Translations under genes and position numbers: made by a program
Shown here: positions 52,632 through 62,040 of the stretch, piece by piece
How the letters are laid out: the number at the start of each line of letters is the position of its first letter
Position numbering within the stretch: position 1 is the first letter of the stretch
The notes under the pieces: model-generated
Databases searched by the model: none
What the model was told of the DNA's origin: nothing
What the model saw: only the letters and a program-made list of their open reading frames with translations
Origin: Mesobacillus jeotgali
GTDB lineage: Bacteria > Bacillota > Bacilli > Bacillales > Cytobacillaceae
Direction: 5' to 3'
Assembly (NCBI RefSeq): GCF_014856545.2
Contig: NZ_CP109811.1
Span: 3,838,001 to 3,902,000, forward strand
DNA: 64,000 nucleotides

Positions 52632-52672
52632 AAAAAACCGCTCAATCGTCATCAGACAATCAAGCGGTTTTC
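52632..52672 (-). terminator. Terminator of the subtilase gene
   Basis: AAAACCGCT and AGCGGTTTT form the outer stem, with further imperfect pairing inside. A T-run follows on the minus strand. Confidence 0.85.
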
Positions 52673-52686
52673 TACACTACTACTAT

Positions 52687-53928
52687 TTATTTCACACGAG
52701 GGAAACCGAAGCCTGATGCATAGTCATCACCAGATGCTGCTCCTGATCCGCCAAGGATGTCGTTCGCTTTTGCGCGGTTCTGAAGTTCTGCACGAAGTTG
52801 GGTATGGCTCATGTTTGGATTTTCAGCCCAAATTTTTGCTGCCAACCCGGATACGTGCGGAGTCGCCATTGATGTTCCGCTGATTGTGTTATAAGAACCG
52901 TCATACCATGTGGATTCAATCGCTCTTCCTGGTGCGGATACTTCCACATCAAGCTCACCAATCACATAGTCACCGTCAGTAAGCGGGTTACCGCGGGATG
53001 AGAAGTCTGCGACACGGTATGTACCGTTTTGCTGGACATCCTCTAAAGCGGCAACAGCTACTGCATTTGTTAGGGCACCTGGATAACCAATTGTATTGGC
53101 ATTTGGTCCGCTGTTACCAGCAGCTGCAACCACAAGGACACCTTTTCCATAAGCATAGTCAACTGCATCAGCAATCATTGCGCTCTTGCTGCTAGAACCG
53201 AGTGACATGGAGATGATTACCTTTGAGCCAGTACGCGACGCTTCGTCTGCAGCATGCCTGATTGCTCCGGCGATATCATCCGAATAGCCTGAACCTCTAT
53301 CGTTCAATACCTTATAAGCCCAAAGGTCGGCATCCGGTGCCACTCCGTAAATTCCCAAGCCTGTTCCGCCATGAGCAAGGACTGTACCGGCAACATGGGT
53401 TCCATGGCCATTCTTATCGGAACATGAATTATTGACAATCGGTGATTTACGCTGTGTGAAATCCTTACATTGTTCATCGCTGCCAGCTAAATCAGCATGG
53501 TTTACATTGACCCCTGTATCGAGGACGGCTACCTTGACGCCAGCTCCGCCAGATGTGGCCTGTAGATTATTATCATTATAGATTGCTTCCATACCCCATG
53601 GAGTTTGATCAGTTGGTGCTGCCTGTGCGCCAGAACCCGGCTTGGCTTCCAACTGTACCTGGGAAACTGTTTCTACTTGTAGATTCTTATTTTTCAATAG
53701 TGCCTGGTATTGCTTGGCATTGACTGTTGTTGTAAAACCTTTCGCTCCGAAATCCCATCTCTTGCCGTACTGATCTTTTGCCTTAGCTTTTTCAGCCGCA
53801 GGACCCTGGACCAAAACCCGGTATGTATCCTGTGCCTCTGGTGCCTGGCCAAATGCCCCAGCCGTAAACATAGATAGACCCATTGTCATGCTTAGTAGTG
53901 CTGCTCCCAGTGCTTTTCTTTTTTTCAT
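52687..53928 (-). CDS. Secreted subtilisin-like serine protease (S8)
   Basis: Preproenzyme of 413 aa: Sec signal peptide (MKKRKALGAALLSMTMGLSM... cleaved near AFG), an I9-type propeptide to about residue 105, then the S8 domain. The catalytic triad is Asp137 (AVLDTG), His175 (NGHGTHVAG) and Ser353 (SGTSMATPH), with oxyanion Asn272. Cys154 and Cys169 lie in one surface loop and may form a disulfide, rare among Bacillus subtilisins but known in some thermostable relatives. It is monocistronic and probably induced in stationary phase. Confidence 0.95.
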   Translation of the reverse strand: MKKRKALGAALLSMTMGLSMFTAGAFGQAPEAQDTYRVLVQGPAAEKAKAKDQYGKRWDFGAKGFTTTVNAKQYQALLKNKNLQVETVSQVQLEAKPGSGAQAAPTDQTPWGMEAIYNDNNLQATSGGAGVKVAVLDTGVNVNHADLAGSDEQCKDFTQRKSPIVNNSCSDKNGHGTHVAGTVLAHGGTGLGIYGVAPDADLWAYKVLNDRGSGYSDDIAGAIRHAADEASRTGSKVIISMSLGSSSKSAMIADAVDYAYGKGVLVVAAAGNSGPNANTIGYPGALTNAVAVAALEDVQQNGTYRVADFSSRGNPLTDGDYVIGELDVEVSAPGRAIESTWYDGSYNTISGTSMATPHVSGLAAKIWAENPNMSHTQLRAELQNRAKANDILGGSGAASGDDYASGFGFPRVK

Positions 53929-54116
53929 TCAACCACTCCTCTGCATTTTATGGTGTTGCTGGTTTTACAAAATCTATTATATTTAAAATATTCTGATAAC
54001 ATCAATATGCTAATCTGTTCATTTTTAAGTCTTTAGAATCAGGTAATTCTGCACGTTTACATAAAAGTCACAAGCATATTTGACTATTTTAAAATTTTCC
54101 CAATATCGAAAGCACT

Positions 54117-54151
54117 AAAAAGAGTGACCATTTTTTTACAGGTCACTCTTT
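54117..54151 (-). terminator. Terminator after zupT
   Basis: AAAAGAGTGACC and GGTCACTCTTT form an 11-bp stem followed on the minus strand by TTTTAG. Confidence 0.85.
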
Positions 54152-54188
54152 CAGATTGGAAAATAATAGGATTTTAAGCACTTGTTTT

Positions 54189-54998
54189 TTAAATGAACAG
54201 AAGCAAGCTAACTGCCATGACAGCCATACCGGCAACCAATCCATAGATGGCGAGGTGGGATTCGTCATATTTTTTTGCGGCCGGCAATAATTCATCGAGT
54301 GAGATGAACACCATGATACCCGCTACAGCTGCAAAAATGACCCCAAACATAATATCATTCAGGAACGGCATCAAGAAAAGGTATGCCGCAAGTGCGCCGA
54401 TCGGTTCGGAAAGACCGGAAAGAAATGATAGTTTAAAAGCTTTCTTTCTATCGCCAGTCGCAAAATAAACTGGTACGGAAACAGCGATTCCCTCTGGGAT
54501 GTTATGAATGGCGATCGCTATGGCAATTGCCACACCCAAAGCAGGGTCCTGAATTGCAGAGGTGAAGGTGGCGATCCCTTCCGGAAAGTTGTGGATTCCG
54601 ATTGCCAGAGCTGTGAAGGTGCCCATTTTCAGCAGGGCCGCATCATTGGCAGCTTTTGATGGTGCATTCATGTCCTCGACCTTTTTCAGTTCATGTGGAT
54701 TTCCTTGCTTGGGTATGAACTTATCGATTAATGCAATCAACAAGATTCCTGCGAAAAAGCCACCCACGGTTGCCCAGTTTCCTGATTGTACCCCCAGCGC
54801 CGATACAAGGGAATCCTTCGCTTTTACGAAGATCTCGATCATCGATACATAAATCATGACTCCAGCTGAAAAACCAAGCGCTAGTGACAGGAACTTTGTA
54901 TTGGTCCTCGATGTGAAAAAGGCGAGTATACTTCCGATGCCGGTGGCAAGACCTGCGAATAAAGTCAAACCGAAAGCAAATAAAATCTCCTCTGTCAT
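54189..54998 (-). CDS. zupT: ZIP-family metal transporter ZupT
   Basis: Divalent metal importer of the ZIP family (zinc, iron, manganese). Eight hydrophobic helices are predicted in 269 aa. The metal-site motifs IHNFPEGIATF and IHNIPEGIAVS are in helices 4 and 5. A loop after helix 3 is rich in charged residues. ATG 54998 has AGGAGAATAAAA upstream. Monocistronic; no metal regulator site is evident in the 55.0-55.4 kb gap. Confidence 0.93.
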   Translation of the reverse strand: MTEEILFAFGLTLFAGLATGIGSILAFFTSRTNTKFLSLALGFSAGVMIYVSMIEIFVKAKDSLVSALGVQSGNWATVGGFFAGILLIALIDKFIPKQGNPHELKKVEDMNAPSKAANDAALLKMGTFTALAIGIHNFPEGIATFTSAIQDPALGVAIAIAIAIHNIPEGIAVSVPVYFATGDRKKAFKLSFLSGLSEPIGALAAYLFLMPFLNDIMFGVIFAAVAGIMVFISLDELLPAAKKYDESHLAIYGLVAGMAVMAVSLLLFI

Positions 54999-55059
54999 TT
55001 TTATTCTCCTTTGAATATGAATTTAACCTGACCCGTGTAATTATCAAGAAGGAAAACAA

Positions 55060-55382
55060 TAATTCTTAGTTTATGCAACTGCTTGAAAAAGTTTCACATT
55101 CAGGGATAAACCTTAATTGATGGACTTACTCTAAAGTGTTTCCTTAAGGCAACTTTTTGGGTGCAGGAGTCCTTTGTAAAAATAATATATGCGCGTAGGT
55201 CAAAAAGTTTCCTTTGGTAAACATTTTATCGCATAGGAAACTTAACCTGCAACTAAATTGTTTAAGAATTTTTATAATTTGTTGATAGATATCGAACTTT
55301 TACATGATATCACTTAGATATTAGCAATAGAATTCGACATGCCGGGATAGATTGCCTCCTGGTGACGGAGTCAAGGAACAAG
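55060..55382. other. Non-coding gap upstream of zupT
   Basis: About 320 bp with no coding frame. The notable element is AAGTTTCCT (about 55208) matched by AGGAAACTT (about 55234), a 9-bp stem with a loop of about 20 bases, preceded by another GTTTCCTT. It could be a degenerate member of the intergenic hairpin class seen elsewhere, but it is not tandem. Confidence 0.4.
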
Positions 55383-55407
55383 AAAACCCCTGCAAATACT
55401 GCAGGGG
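55383..55407 (-). terminator. Terminator after the PrsA-like gene
   Basis: CCCCTGC and GCAGGGG stem followed on the minus strand by TTTTCTTG. Confidence 0.88.
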
Positions 55408-55417
55408 CTCAGGACAA

Positions 55418-56299
55418 CTATAGATAACTTTTAATTTCATATTCTGCTTTTTTCTCCTCCAGCCAGTTCGGGTATTCTGCCTGGATTCTCTGGTCAAATA
55501 ACAATTCTTTAATTTCATCCTTATGATCATCAAACTTTGCGGCCTTCGCAGCTTTTTTATCAACAAGCTTGATGATATGGTAGCCAAACTCCGTTTTTAC
55601 CGGTTCACTGACCGCACCGGTTCCCAAAGCGAATGCTGCCTTCTCGAATTCCTCAGCCATTTCTCCTTTTTCGAAATAGCCGAGGTCGCCGCCGTTATCG
55701 GCATTGCTTGTATCCGTTGAATACTCTTTTGCCAGTTCAGCAAAGTCCTTACCACTATTAAGCTCTTCCTTGATTTTATTGGCAGTCGCCTCGTCTTCTA
55801 CTAGTATATGGCTCGCTTTCACCTGCTCTTTTTCATCAAAGGAATCTTTATTTTCCTCGAAATATGACTTTAGTTCCTCCTCGGTTACATCGATAGAAGA
55901 ACCCATCATTTTTTCAGCGAGCAGATATATTTCGATGTCCTCTCTGATTCTGTCCATTGACACTTGGTTTTGCTCAAGCGCAGCCGTAAAGGCTTCTTCA
56001 CCGCCATATGATTCCTCAAGCTTCGCCAGCTCTTCATCTATCTCATTGCCGGTCACCTTCACCTTTGCCTTCGCCGCTTCCATTTCAATCACTTTATTTG
56101 TGATCAGCGAATCCAAAATATCAGGGCCATACATTTCGGTCAGTTTAGTATTAAGTTCTTCCTTGGTGATCTTTTCGCCATTAACGCTTGCCGCTGTTTC
56201 TGTTTTTGTAAAAGCTGTCGCAAAGATTAAGAGAAGAACTAAAACGATCACTCCAAATATAATCGGCAGTTTATTGTTTTTCATAAAAGCACTCATCAT
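55418..56299 (-). CDS. PrsA/SurA-like parvulin foldase
   Basis: Extracytoplasmic peptidyl-prolyl isomerase of 293 aa. An N-terminal membrane anchor (LPIIFGVIVLVLLLIFATAF) lacks a lipobox Cys, so unlike PrsA it is not a lipoprotein. A SurA N-like domain follows (KEELNTKLTEMYGPDILDSL). The parvulin domain (about 155-265) contains VKASHILVEDEATANKI, GGDLGYFEKGEMAEEFEKAAF and EFGYHIIKL. It is 9 bp downstream of htrA, so foldase and quality-control protease are co-expressed. Confidence 0.9.
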   Translation of the reverse strand: MMSAFMKNNKLPIIFGVIVLVLLLIFATAFTKTETAASVNGEKITKEELNTKLTEMYGPDILDSLITNKVIEMEAAKAKVKVTGNEIDEELAKLEESYGGEEAFTAALEQNQVSMDRIREDIEIYLLAEKMMGSSIDVTEEELKSYFEENKDSFDEKEQVKASHILVEDEATANKIKEELNSGKDFAELAKEYSTDTSNADNGGDLGYFEKGEMAEEFEKAAFALGTGAVSEPVKTEFGYHIIKLVDKKAAKAAKFDDHKDEIKELLFDQRIQAEYPNWLEEKKAEYEIKSYL

Positions 56300-56308
56300 T
56301 TCCCTCCA

Positions 56309-57511
56309 TTATTCAGCGCTTGAAGCAGACAGATCAACCTTCAAGGTTTGCTGTTTGCCATCACGGTATATTTTCAATTCGACATTGTCGCTCTTTTGAA
56401 TTTTCGTATACATGTATCTTCTTAGGTCACTCGCCTGTTCCACTTTTTCATCATTGATTCCAACGATGATATCCTGCTCCTGAAGGCCAGCTTTGGCTGC
56501 TGGAGAATTGGGGTCTACGTAAGTAACCATCGTACCTGACTCGATACTGTCAGGAAGATTCTCAAGATACATATCTGGTATTTGCGCCAGATCCGCAAGG
56601 CTTACACCCAGATACGGGCGTTCTACTTTCCCCTTTTCTATCAGCTGGTTGACGATCGGCAAAGCCTCGTTGCTTGGAATCGCAAAGCCTAGGCCTTCCA
56701 CGCCATTCTGCGAAATTTTCAAGCTGTTGATGCCTATCACCTTGCCATTCGTATCGATTAACGCACCGCCGCTGTTGCCCGGGTTGATTGCTGCGTCCGT
56801 CTGGATGACATTCATTTCCCATTCCCCGGCAGAAGTCGGTACTGAGATGGACCGGTCTACCGCACTGACAATTCCCTGCGTTACCGTCCTCGATAAATCA
56901 AGGCCAAGCGGGTTTCCTATCGCAAGCACCTGGTCTCCAGCTCTTAAGACTGATGAATCACCAAACTCGATGACATCCGCTGCTTTGCCTGCGTCGATTT
57001 TAACAACCGCTAAATCAGTCAATGCGTCGGCTCCAACAACCTCTGCCGCAACCTTTTCCCCATTATATAAGCTGACTTCCACCTTGGATGCCCCTTCAAT
57101 GACATGGTTGTTTGTCACAATGAAAGCACTATTGCCTTTCTTTTTAAAAATTACCCCTGATCCAGAGCCGCTTTCTACACTGCCCTGACTTTGGGTAAAA
57201 GGATTGTTTTCTGACTGGATGTTGGTAATGCCCACAATCGATTTTGAAGAAGATTCGATAATATCAGCAATTGAGCCAGAACTCTTTGTTGAAGTTGGTG
57301 TCGTTACGATGTTTGAGTTACTTTCCGTGGCTGTTTCCGTTTGAGGCTGAAGCTGATTTCCTGCATCTGCTTCTGTAAAATTCACAGCCGCGAGTGTAAT
57401 CGCCGAGCCGACCACACCTGCCATGACAGTCGAAAGTACACTTTTGAATCTATATGATTTTTTGACATGTTCCTGTTCTTGATAACGGGAATGCTGTTCA
57501 AATTCATTCAT
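56309..57511 (-). CDS. htrA: HtrA/DegP-family serine protease
   Basis: Membrane-anchored trypsin-like protease with a C-terminal PDZ domain, for degrading misfolded exported proteins. A cytoplasmic N-terminus precedes one helix (FKSVLSTVMAGVVGSAITLA). The triad is His in VTNNHVIEGA, Asp in ALTDLAVVKID, and Ser in INPGNSGGALID. The PDZ region holds YLGVSLADLAQ and AGLQEQDIIVGIND. Length 400 aa. First gene of the pair with the foldase. A CssR-type control is expected in this family, but I could not identify the site. Confidence 0.93.
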   Translation of the reverse strand: MNEFEQHSRYQEQEHVKKSYRFKSVLSTVMAGVVGSAITLAAVNFTEADAGNQLQPQTETATESNSNIVTTPTSTKSSGSIADIIESSSKSIVGITNIQSENNPFTQSQGSVESGSGSGVIFKKKGNSAFIVTNNHVIEGASKVEVSLYNGEKVAAEVVGADALTDLAVVKIDAGKAADVIEFGDSSVLRAGDQVLAIGNPLGLDLSRTVTQGIVSAVDRSISVPTSAGEWEMNVIQTDAAINPGNSGGALIDTNGKVIGINSLKISQNGVEGLGFAIPSNEALPIVNQLIEKGKVERPYLGVSLADLAQIPDMYLENLPDSIESGTMVTYVDPNSPAAKAGLQEQDIIVGINDEKVEQASDLRRYMYTKIQKSDNVELKIYRDGKQQTLKVDLSASSAE

Positions 57512-57693
57512 GCTTTTTTCCTCCTCGATTCTAACTTGTCTTCATCTTAACCAGAAATTATGAACAAATTATTAACAAACTGAGGCAAGGATTTTAAAAT
57601 ATGAGGAAGATTTTACGTAAAGGGGGAATGGATGAAGCCACCCTTTTTGTTGGGGTACTTGAAGGGCTATGCGGCGGGACATTAATCACCCAA

Positions 57694-57723
57694 TAAAAAA
57701 ACTGCAGACAAAATTGTCTGCAG
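57694..57723 (-). terminator. Terminator of the rib operon
   Basis: CTGCAGACAA and TTGTCTGCAG form a perfect 10-bp stem followed on the minus strand by TTTTTTT. Confidence 0.93.
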
Positions 57724-57738
57724 CTTCACTAAAATCTT

Positions 57739-58209
57739 TTACATTTCAATATTTTTCATCAAATTAGCCATTTCAATCGCGGACATTGCAGCGTCCCAGC
57801 CTTTGTTGCCAGCTTTTGTGCCGGCGCGTTCAATTGCCTGCTCGATTGTATCTGTTGTCAGAACTCCGAAGATGACAGGTACTCCTGAATTCATCGCAGC
57901 CGCTGATACACCTTTTGCTGTTTCATTGGAAACATAATCGAAGTGTGGCGTGGAGCCGCGGATGACTGTGCCTAATGTGATGACCGCGTCATACTTATTG
58001 CTTTTTGCCATCTTTTGCGCAACCAATGGGATTTCGAAAGCACCTGGAACCCAGGCAACATCGACATTGCTTTCCTCGACACCGTGTCTTTTCAAAGCGT
58101 CCTGTGCACCGCCCAAAAGCTTGCTTGTGATGAATTCATTAAAGCGCCCGACTACGATTCCGACTTTAAGACCCGTTCCTACTAAATTACCTTCAAATGT
58201 TCTGTTCAT
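57739..58209 (-). CDS. ribH: 6,7-dimethyl-8-ribityllumazine synthase
   Basis: Condenses the ribityl-pyrimidine and butanone phosphate to the lumazine precursor; normally a 60-mer capsid. Motifs [48 protein letters not shown] and [20 protein letters not shown] cover the active site. Length 156 aa. It is the last gene of the rib operon, 34 bp after ribBA. Confidence 0.96.
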   Translation of the reverse strand: MNRTFEGNLVGTGLKVGIVVGRFNEFITSKLLGGAQDALKRHGVEESNVDVAWVPGAFEIPLVAQKMAKSNKYDAVITLGTVIRGSTPHFDYVSNETAKGVSAAAMNSGVPVIFGVLTTDTIEQAIERAGTKAGNKGWDAAMSAIEMANLMKNIEM

Positions 58210-58243
58210 GTCCTATTCCTCCAATTAGATGGTTTAATTCCCA

Positions 58244-59437
58244 TTAAAAATTCAGCAAGTGACCTAATTTGCTATGCTTTGTTTTTAAATAATTTTCGTT
58301 TTCTTCTCTTGTTGGCATCTGGATTGGCACCCGGTCGACCACTTCCAGGTCATAACCCTTAAGCCCTTTGATTTTCCTTGGATTGTTAGTCAGCAATTTA
58401 ATTTGCTTGATGCCAAGGTCTTTCAAAATTTGGGCGCCAATTCCGTATTCGCGAAGGTCTGCACCAAATCCCAGTTTTTCGTTGGCCTCAACGGTGTCAT
58501 AGCCCTCTTCCTGCAGCTTATACGCCCGCAGCTTGTTCATCAAACCGATGCCTCTGCCTTCCTGGCGCATGTACAGAAGAACACCGCGCCCTTCCTTGTT
58601 GATCTGGCTCAATGCTGCATGAAGCTGCGGGCCGCAATCACAGCGGAAGGAACCAAATACATCGCCAGTCAAACATTCAGAGTGGACCCTTACAAGCACC
58701 GGTTCATCAGGGTCGATTTCTCCTTTTACAAGAGCAATGTGTTCTTTGTCATCTACTACATTTGAATAACCGACTGCCTTGAAGATTCCAAACTCAGTAG
58801 GAAGATTGATTTCAACCTCTCTTTTAACCAACTGGTCCTTCCGATTGCGGTATTGAATGAGATCCTTGATTGTAATCATTTTCAGCTCAAACTGGTCGGC
58901 AATCTTGCGCAGCTCCGGAACCCTGGCCATGGTGCCATCTTCATTCATGATTTCGCATATGACCCCGGCAGGCTTGGCGCCGCTCATCTTAGCCAGATCG
59001 ACAGCCGCCTCTGTATGGCCAGCTCTCCTTAATACTCCGCCTTTTTTGGCTACGAGAGGAAAGACGTGGCCAGGCCTTTTAAAATCAGCGGCCTTTGACT
59101 CTGGGTCGAGCATGCTTAATACAGTGGCCGAACGCTCGAAAGCGGAAATCCCAGTTGTCGAATACTTATGGTCAATGCTCACGGTAAAAGCTGTGCCATG
59201 AGGGTCGGTATTTCGTGAAACCATCGGCAATAAATCCAGCTTCTGGGCTAATTCCTGTTCAATCGGTACACAAATCAATCCCCGGCCGTGTGTTGCCATG
59301 AAATTGATGACATCCGGTGTCGCCTTTTCTGCCAGAGCGATGAAGTCTCCTTCATTCTCACGGTCTTCATCGTCACAAACAATGACTACATTTCCTTGCA
59401 TGAGTTCATATATAGCCTCTTCAATTGGATCAAACAT
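58244..59437 (-). CDS. ribBA: Bifunctional DHBP synthase / GTP cyclohydrolase II
   Basis: Fusion of RibB (residues about 1-200: [40 protein letters not shown]) and RibA (about 205-397) with the zinc Cys of [15 protein letters not shown], followed by [18 protein letters not shown]. It supplies both precursors of the lumazine ring from ribulose 5-phosphate and GTP. 397 aa is the normal fusion length. It begins 11 bp after ribE. Confidence 0.97.
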   Translation of the reverse strand: MFDPIEEAIYELMQGNVVIVCDDEDRENEGDFIALAEKATPDVINFMATHGRGLICVPIEQELAQKLDLLPMVSRNTDPHGTAFTVSIDHKYSTTGISAFERSATVLSMLDPESKAADFKRPGHVFPLVAKKGGVLRRAGHTEAAVDLAKMSGAKPAGVICEIMNEDGTMARVPELRKIADQFELKMITIKDLIQYRNRKDQLVKREVEINLPTEFGIFKAVGYSNVVDDKEHIALVKGEIDPDEPVLVRVHSECLTGDVFGSFRCDCGPQLHAALSQINKEGRGVLLYMRQEGRGIGLMNKLRAYKLQEEGYDTVEANEKLGFGADLREYGIGAQILKDLGIKQIKLLTNNPRKIKGLKGYDLEVVDRVPIQMPTREENENYLKTKHSKLGHLLNF

Positions 59438-59448
59438 TTACATCACCC

Positions 59449-60105
59449 TCACATAAACCCGTTATCCTCTAAGAATTGGGCTGTAATATTGTTGCCGCGT
59501 ATTGGTGCTGACGGAAGCTGGTTGCTCAAAAAGTGCCCTACATACTTGCCAATCATGTCACATTCAATGTTGACGATATCCCCTTTTTCCTTGAACCCTA
59601 AGACTGTATCTTTTAAGGTGAGCGGAATCAACGATAGAGTCAGGCTGTCTTCTGAGACTTCAAAAACAGTCAGGCTTGTACCATCGACAGCGACAGAGCC
59701 TTTCATGATGACGTATTTCAGCAATTCAGGATCCACTTGAATTTCATAGTAAACAGCGTTCTCAATTTGCTTTTTCCCTTTGATGGTTCCGACACCATCC
59801 ACGTGGCCGGCGACAAAGTGCCCGCCGAACCGGCCGCCAGCTGCCATTGCTCTTTCCAGGTTTACCTTTGATCCTCGTTTAACGGATTTCAAGCTTGATG
59901 CTTTGACCGTTTCAGGCATGACATCTACTGTAAATCTATTCTCTGTAAAGGAGGTGACGGTCAGGCACACCCCGTTAACAGCAATACTGTCTCCAAGATG
60001 AACATCAGTCAGGACTTTCCTTGCGTCAATCGTCAGGACAAACGACTCGCCGCTATGCTGGATATTGGCGACAGTCCCTATTTCTTCAATTATTCCTGTA
60101 AACAT
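59449..60105 (-). CDS. ribE: Riboflavin synthase alpha chain
   Basis: Dismutates two lumazines to riboflavin. It shows the internal duplication of the family: MFTGIIEEIG near the N-terminus and the second half beginning near residue 97 (GGHFVAGHVDGVGTI), with matching SLTVFEVSEDSLTLSLIP repeats. Length 218 aa. It begins 12 bp after ribD. The sequence is regular. Confidence 0.96.
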   Translation of the reverse strand: MFTGIIEEIGTVANIQHSGESFVLTIDARKVLTDVHLGDSIAVNGVCLTVTSFTENRFTVDVMPETVKASSLKSVKRGSKVNLERAMAAGGRFGGHFVAGHVDGVGTIKGKKQIENAVYYEIQVDPELLKYVIMKGSVAVDGTSLTVFEVSEDSLTLSLIPLTLKDTVLGFKEKGDIVNIECDMIGKYVGHFLSNQLPSAPIRGNNITAQFLEDNGFM

Positions 60106-60117
60106 ATAAACCTCCTT

Positions 60118-61200
60118 TTAAACCGGCTCAGCGATGATCCTGATATCCTGGCCAATTTGCTTAACATCTTTAATATCCAATGAAATAGTATCCTCGAGCC
60201 TGGCAATGCCTGCGCCTCCGTATGCAGCAGGTGCATTTTTCCCGCCGAGCAGCTTTGGAGCGATATACGCTATGACTTGCTGAAAGGCCTTCTCTTTTAA
60301 AAAGCTGCCATGTACCTCGGCTCCGCCTTCTACGTAAACAGATGTGATAGCCCGATCTCCAAGTTTTTTCAGCATGTCATGAATCTCGACTTGCTCAGTT
60401 TCCAGCTTGATAACCTTAATGCCTCTCTCAGTAAACTGCTTTATCCTTTCAGGCTCTGCCCGTGCTCCGGTCATAATCATGGTTTCAGCAGCCTCGTCAT
60501 TCACGATCCTTGAATCCAGCGGAGTGCGAAGAGTATTGTCCAGCACGACCCTCACCGGATTCTTCCCTCCAGCCTTAAGTCTTGTGGTCAGGCTCGGATT
60601 GTCTTTTATCACGGTGTTGACCCCAACTAAAATAGCATCATGTGAATGACGGAACCGATGGACATCCTTTCTTGCCTCTTCTCCGGTGATCCATTTACTC
60701 TCCCCGGTAACTGTTGCGATTTTACCGTCCAGGCTGGTGGCTGACTTCAACGTAACATACGGCAAGCCAGTGCTTATGTAATGAAAAAACACTTTATTCA
60801 GTGCTTTTGCTTCTTCCTCCATCAACCCAACCTGCACATCTAAGCCCGCCTCAAGCATCTTCTTCACCCCTGCCCCGCCGACAAGCGGATTCGGATCGAC
60901 TGAAGCGACAAATACTTTCTTGATGCCTGACTCTATCACCAGATTCGAGCATGGAGGCGTCTTTCCGAAATGGCTGCATGGCTCGAGGGTCACGTATAGT
61001 GTGGCATCCTTTGCCTTATCCCCAGCCATTGTGATCGCATGCACCTCAGCATGGGGTTCACCAGCCTTCAAATGGGCGCCCATACCAATCATTTGGCCGT
61101 TTTTCACAAGAACAGCGCCAACCTGGGGGTTCGGTGATGTTTGGCCTTCAGTCGCACTGGCGAGATTGATGGCTAATGCCATATAGTCCTGGTCGTTCAC
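60118..61200 (-). CDS. ribD: Riboflavin biosynthesis deaminase/reductase RibD
   Basis: Two-domain enzyme: an N-terminal cytidine-deaminase-like domain with zinc ligands in GEPHAEVHAI and LEPCSHFGKTPPC, and a C-terminal reductase from about residue 146 (LKSATSLDGKIATVTGESKWITG) with the NADPH-binding VYVEGGAEVHGSFL. 360 aa is the usual length. First gene of the operon, with GGAGGATTCCAG upstream of ATG 61200 and the FMN riboswitch ahead of it. Confidence 0.96.
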   Translation of the reverse strand: MNDQDYMALAINLASATEGQTSPNPQVGAVLVKNGQMIGMGAHLKAGEPHAEVHAITMAGDKAKDATLYVTLEPCSHFGKTPPCSNLVIESGIKKVFVASVDPNPLVGGAGVKKMLEAGLDVQVGLMEEEAKALNKVFFHYISTGLPYVTLKSATSLDGKIATVTGESKWITGEEARKDVHRFRHSHDAILVGVNTVIKDNPSLTTRLKAGGKNPVRVVLDNTLRTPLDSRIVNDEAAETMIMTGARAEPERIKQFTERGIKVIKLETEQVEIHDMLKKLGDRAITSVYVEGGAEVHGSFLKEKAFQQVIAYIAPKLLGGKNAPAAYGGAGIARLEDTISLDIKDVKQIGQDIRIIAEPV

Positions 61201-61227
61201 CTGGAATCCTCCTTCCTTTTTTAAAAA

Positions 61228-61474
61228 AAATAAAAAGACCCCGAAACAAATTGCTTCGGGGTCCTAAAAAAGGCAATGGCAAATTAGAGGGTCAAAAAAG
61301 GGCATACTTATCCCGTTCTTCTAATCCTCGTTTTTTTCCTTCTCCCATCCAGACTTTAACTGTCGGCCCTGGAGTTTCACCAGATCCACCGTTTAACAAA
61401 TGTTAACCGGGTCACGGACTAAGAAGCATCGCTTCATCACCGCCGGTTGGGAATTTCACCCGACCCCGAAGGAA
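61228..61474 (-). ncRNA. FMN riboswitch (RFN element) with terminator
   Basis: The aptamer spans 61338-61474 on the minus strand: TTCGGGGTCGGGTGAAATTC, CCAACCGGCGGTGATGAAGC, AGTCCGTGACCCG, TGGTGAAACTCCAGGGCCGA and GTCTGGATGGGAGAAGG, all conserved RFN segments. The platform terminator GACCCCGAA / TTCGGGGTC at 61228-61264 ends in TTTTT. CTTCGGGGTC of the aptamer P1 (61462-61471) is perfectly complementary over 10 bases to the 5' arm of the terminator (61254-61263), giving an antiterminator. FMN should turn ribD-ribH off. Confidence 0.97.
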
Positions 61475-61532
61475 TGTATTTAGTTAGAGTCATTATACAG
61501 AACATTAGATTAAATGAAAAACAATACTACTT

Positions 61533-61874
61533 TTATTTTTTCATCAGCTTCTCAATCGTGGTCAACAGTTCATCAACGACTTCATCGTCGCCTTCTTGAA
61601 TTCGTTCGACGATGCATGATTTCATATGGCCTTCGAGCAGAAGTTTGGCCACACTGTTCAGTGCCGCCTGTGTTGCGGAAATCTGAGTGATCACATCATC
61701 ACAATACGTATCTCTCTCAATCAGGCCTTTAATACCGCGAATTTGCCCTTCTATCCGATTCAATCTCGTCACGAGATTCTTTTTTGTTTTTTCAGAGTGA
61801 TGGCTCTTTCTTTCTGATGAGCAACAGCTGTCGCCACAATCAGATGGGTTCACTTTGGGCTCCAATATGTCCAT
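61533..61874 (-). CDS. CsoR-family metal-responsive repressor
   Basis: Small helical repressor of the CsoR/RcnR family, 113 aa from ATG 61874. The core RLNRIEGQIRGIKGLIERDTYC is diagnostic. The Cu(I) ligand set C58, H83, C87 (C and H-x3-C) is present, so copper is a plausible effector. Residues 1-30 are an added segment rich in Cys, His and Ser (DCGDSCCSSERKSHHSEK), which could bind metal or sulfur. No copA/copZ or rhodanese gene is next to it, so its target is not in view. Confidence 0.88.
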   Translation of the reverse strand: MDILEPKVNPSDCGDSCCSSERKSHHSEKTKKNLVTRLNRIEGQIRGIKGLIERDTYCDDVITQISATQAALNSVAKLLLEGHMKSCIVERIQEGDDEVVDELLTTIEKLMKK

Positions 61875-62040
61875 CAAAAAACCCCCTTTATCTTTTAAGC
61901 TTATTTTATCATACCCTCACATAGTAAATAATCGCAAATTCGCTATCACCTCTTACATATTAAACGTCTTTATAGGAATAACTATTTTTAACGAACTCAA
62001 TATGCAAGTTTAATATTGCTCATAAAAGAGTGGTGTGATA

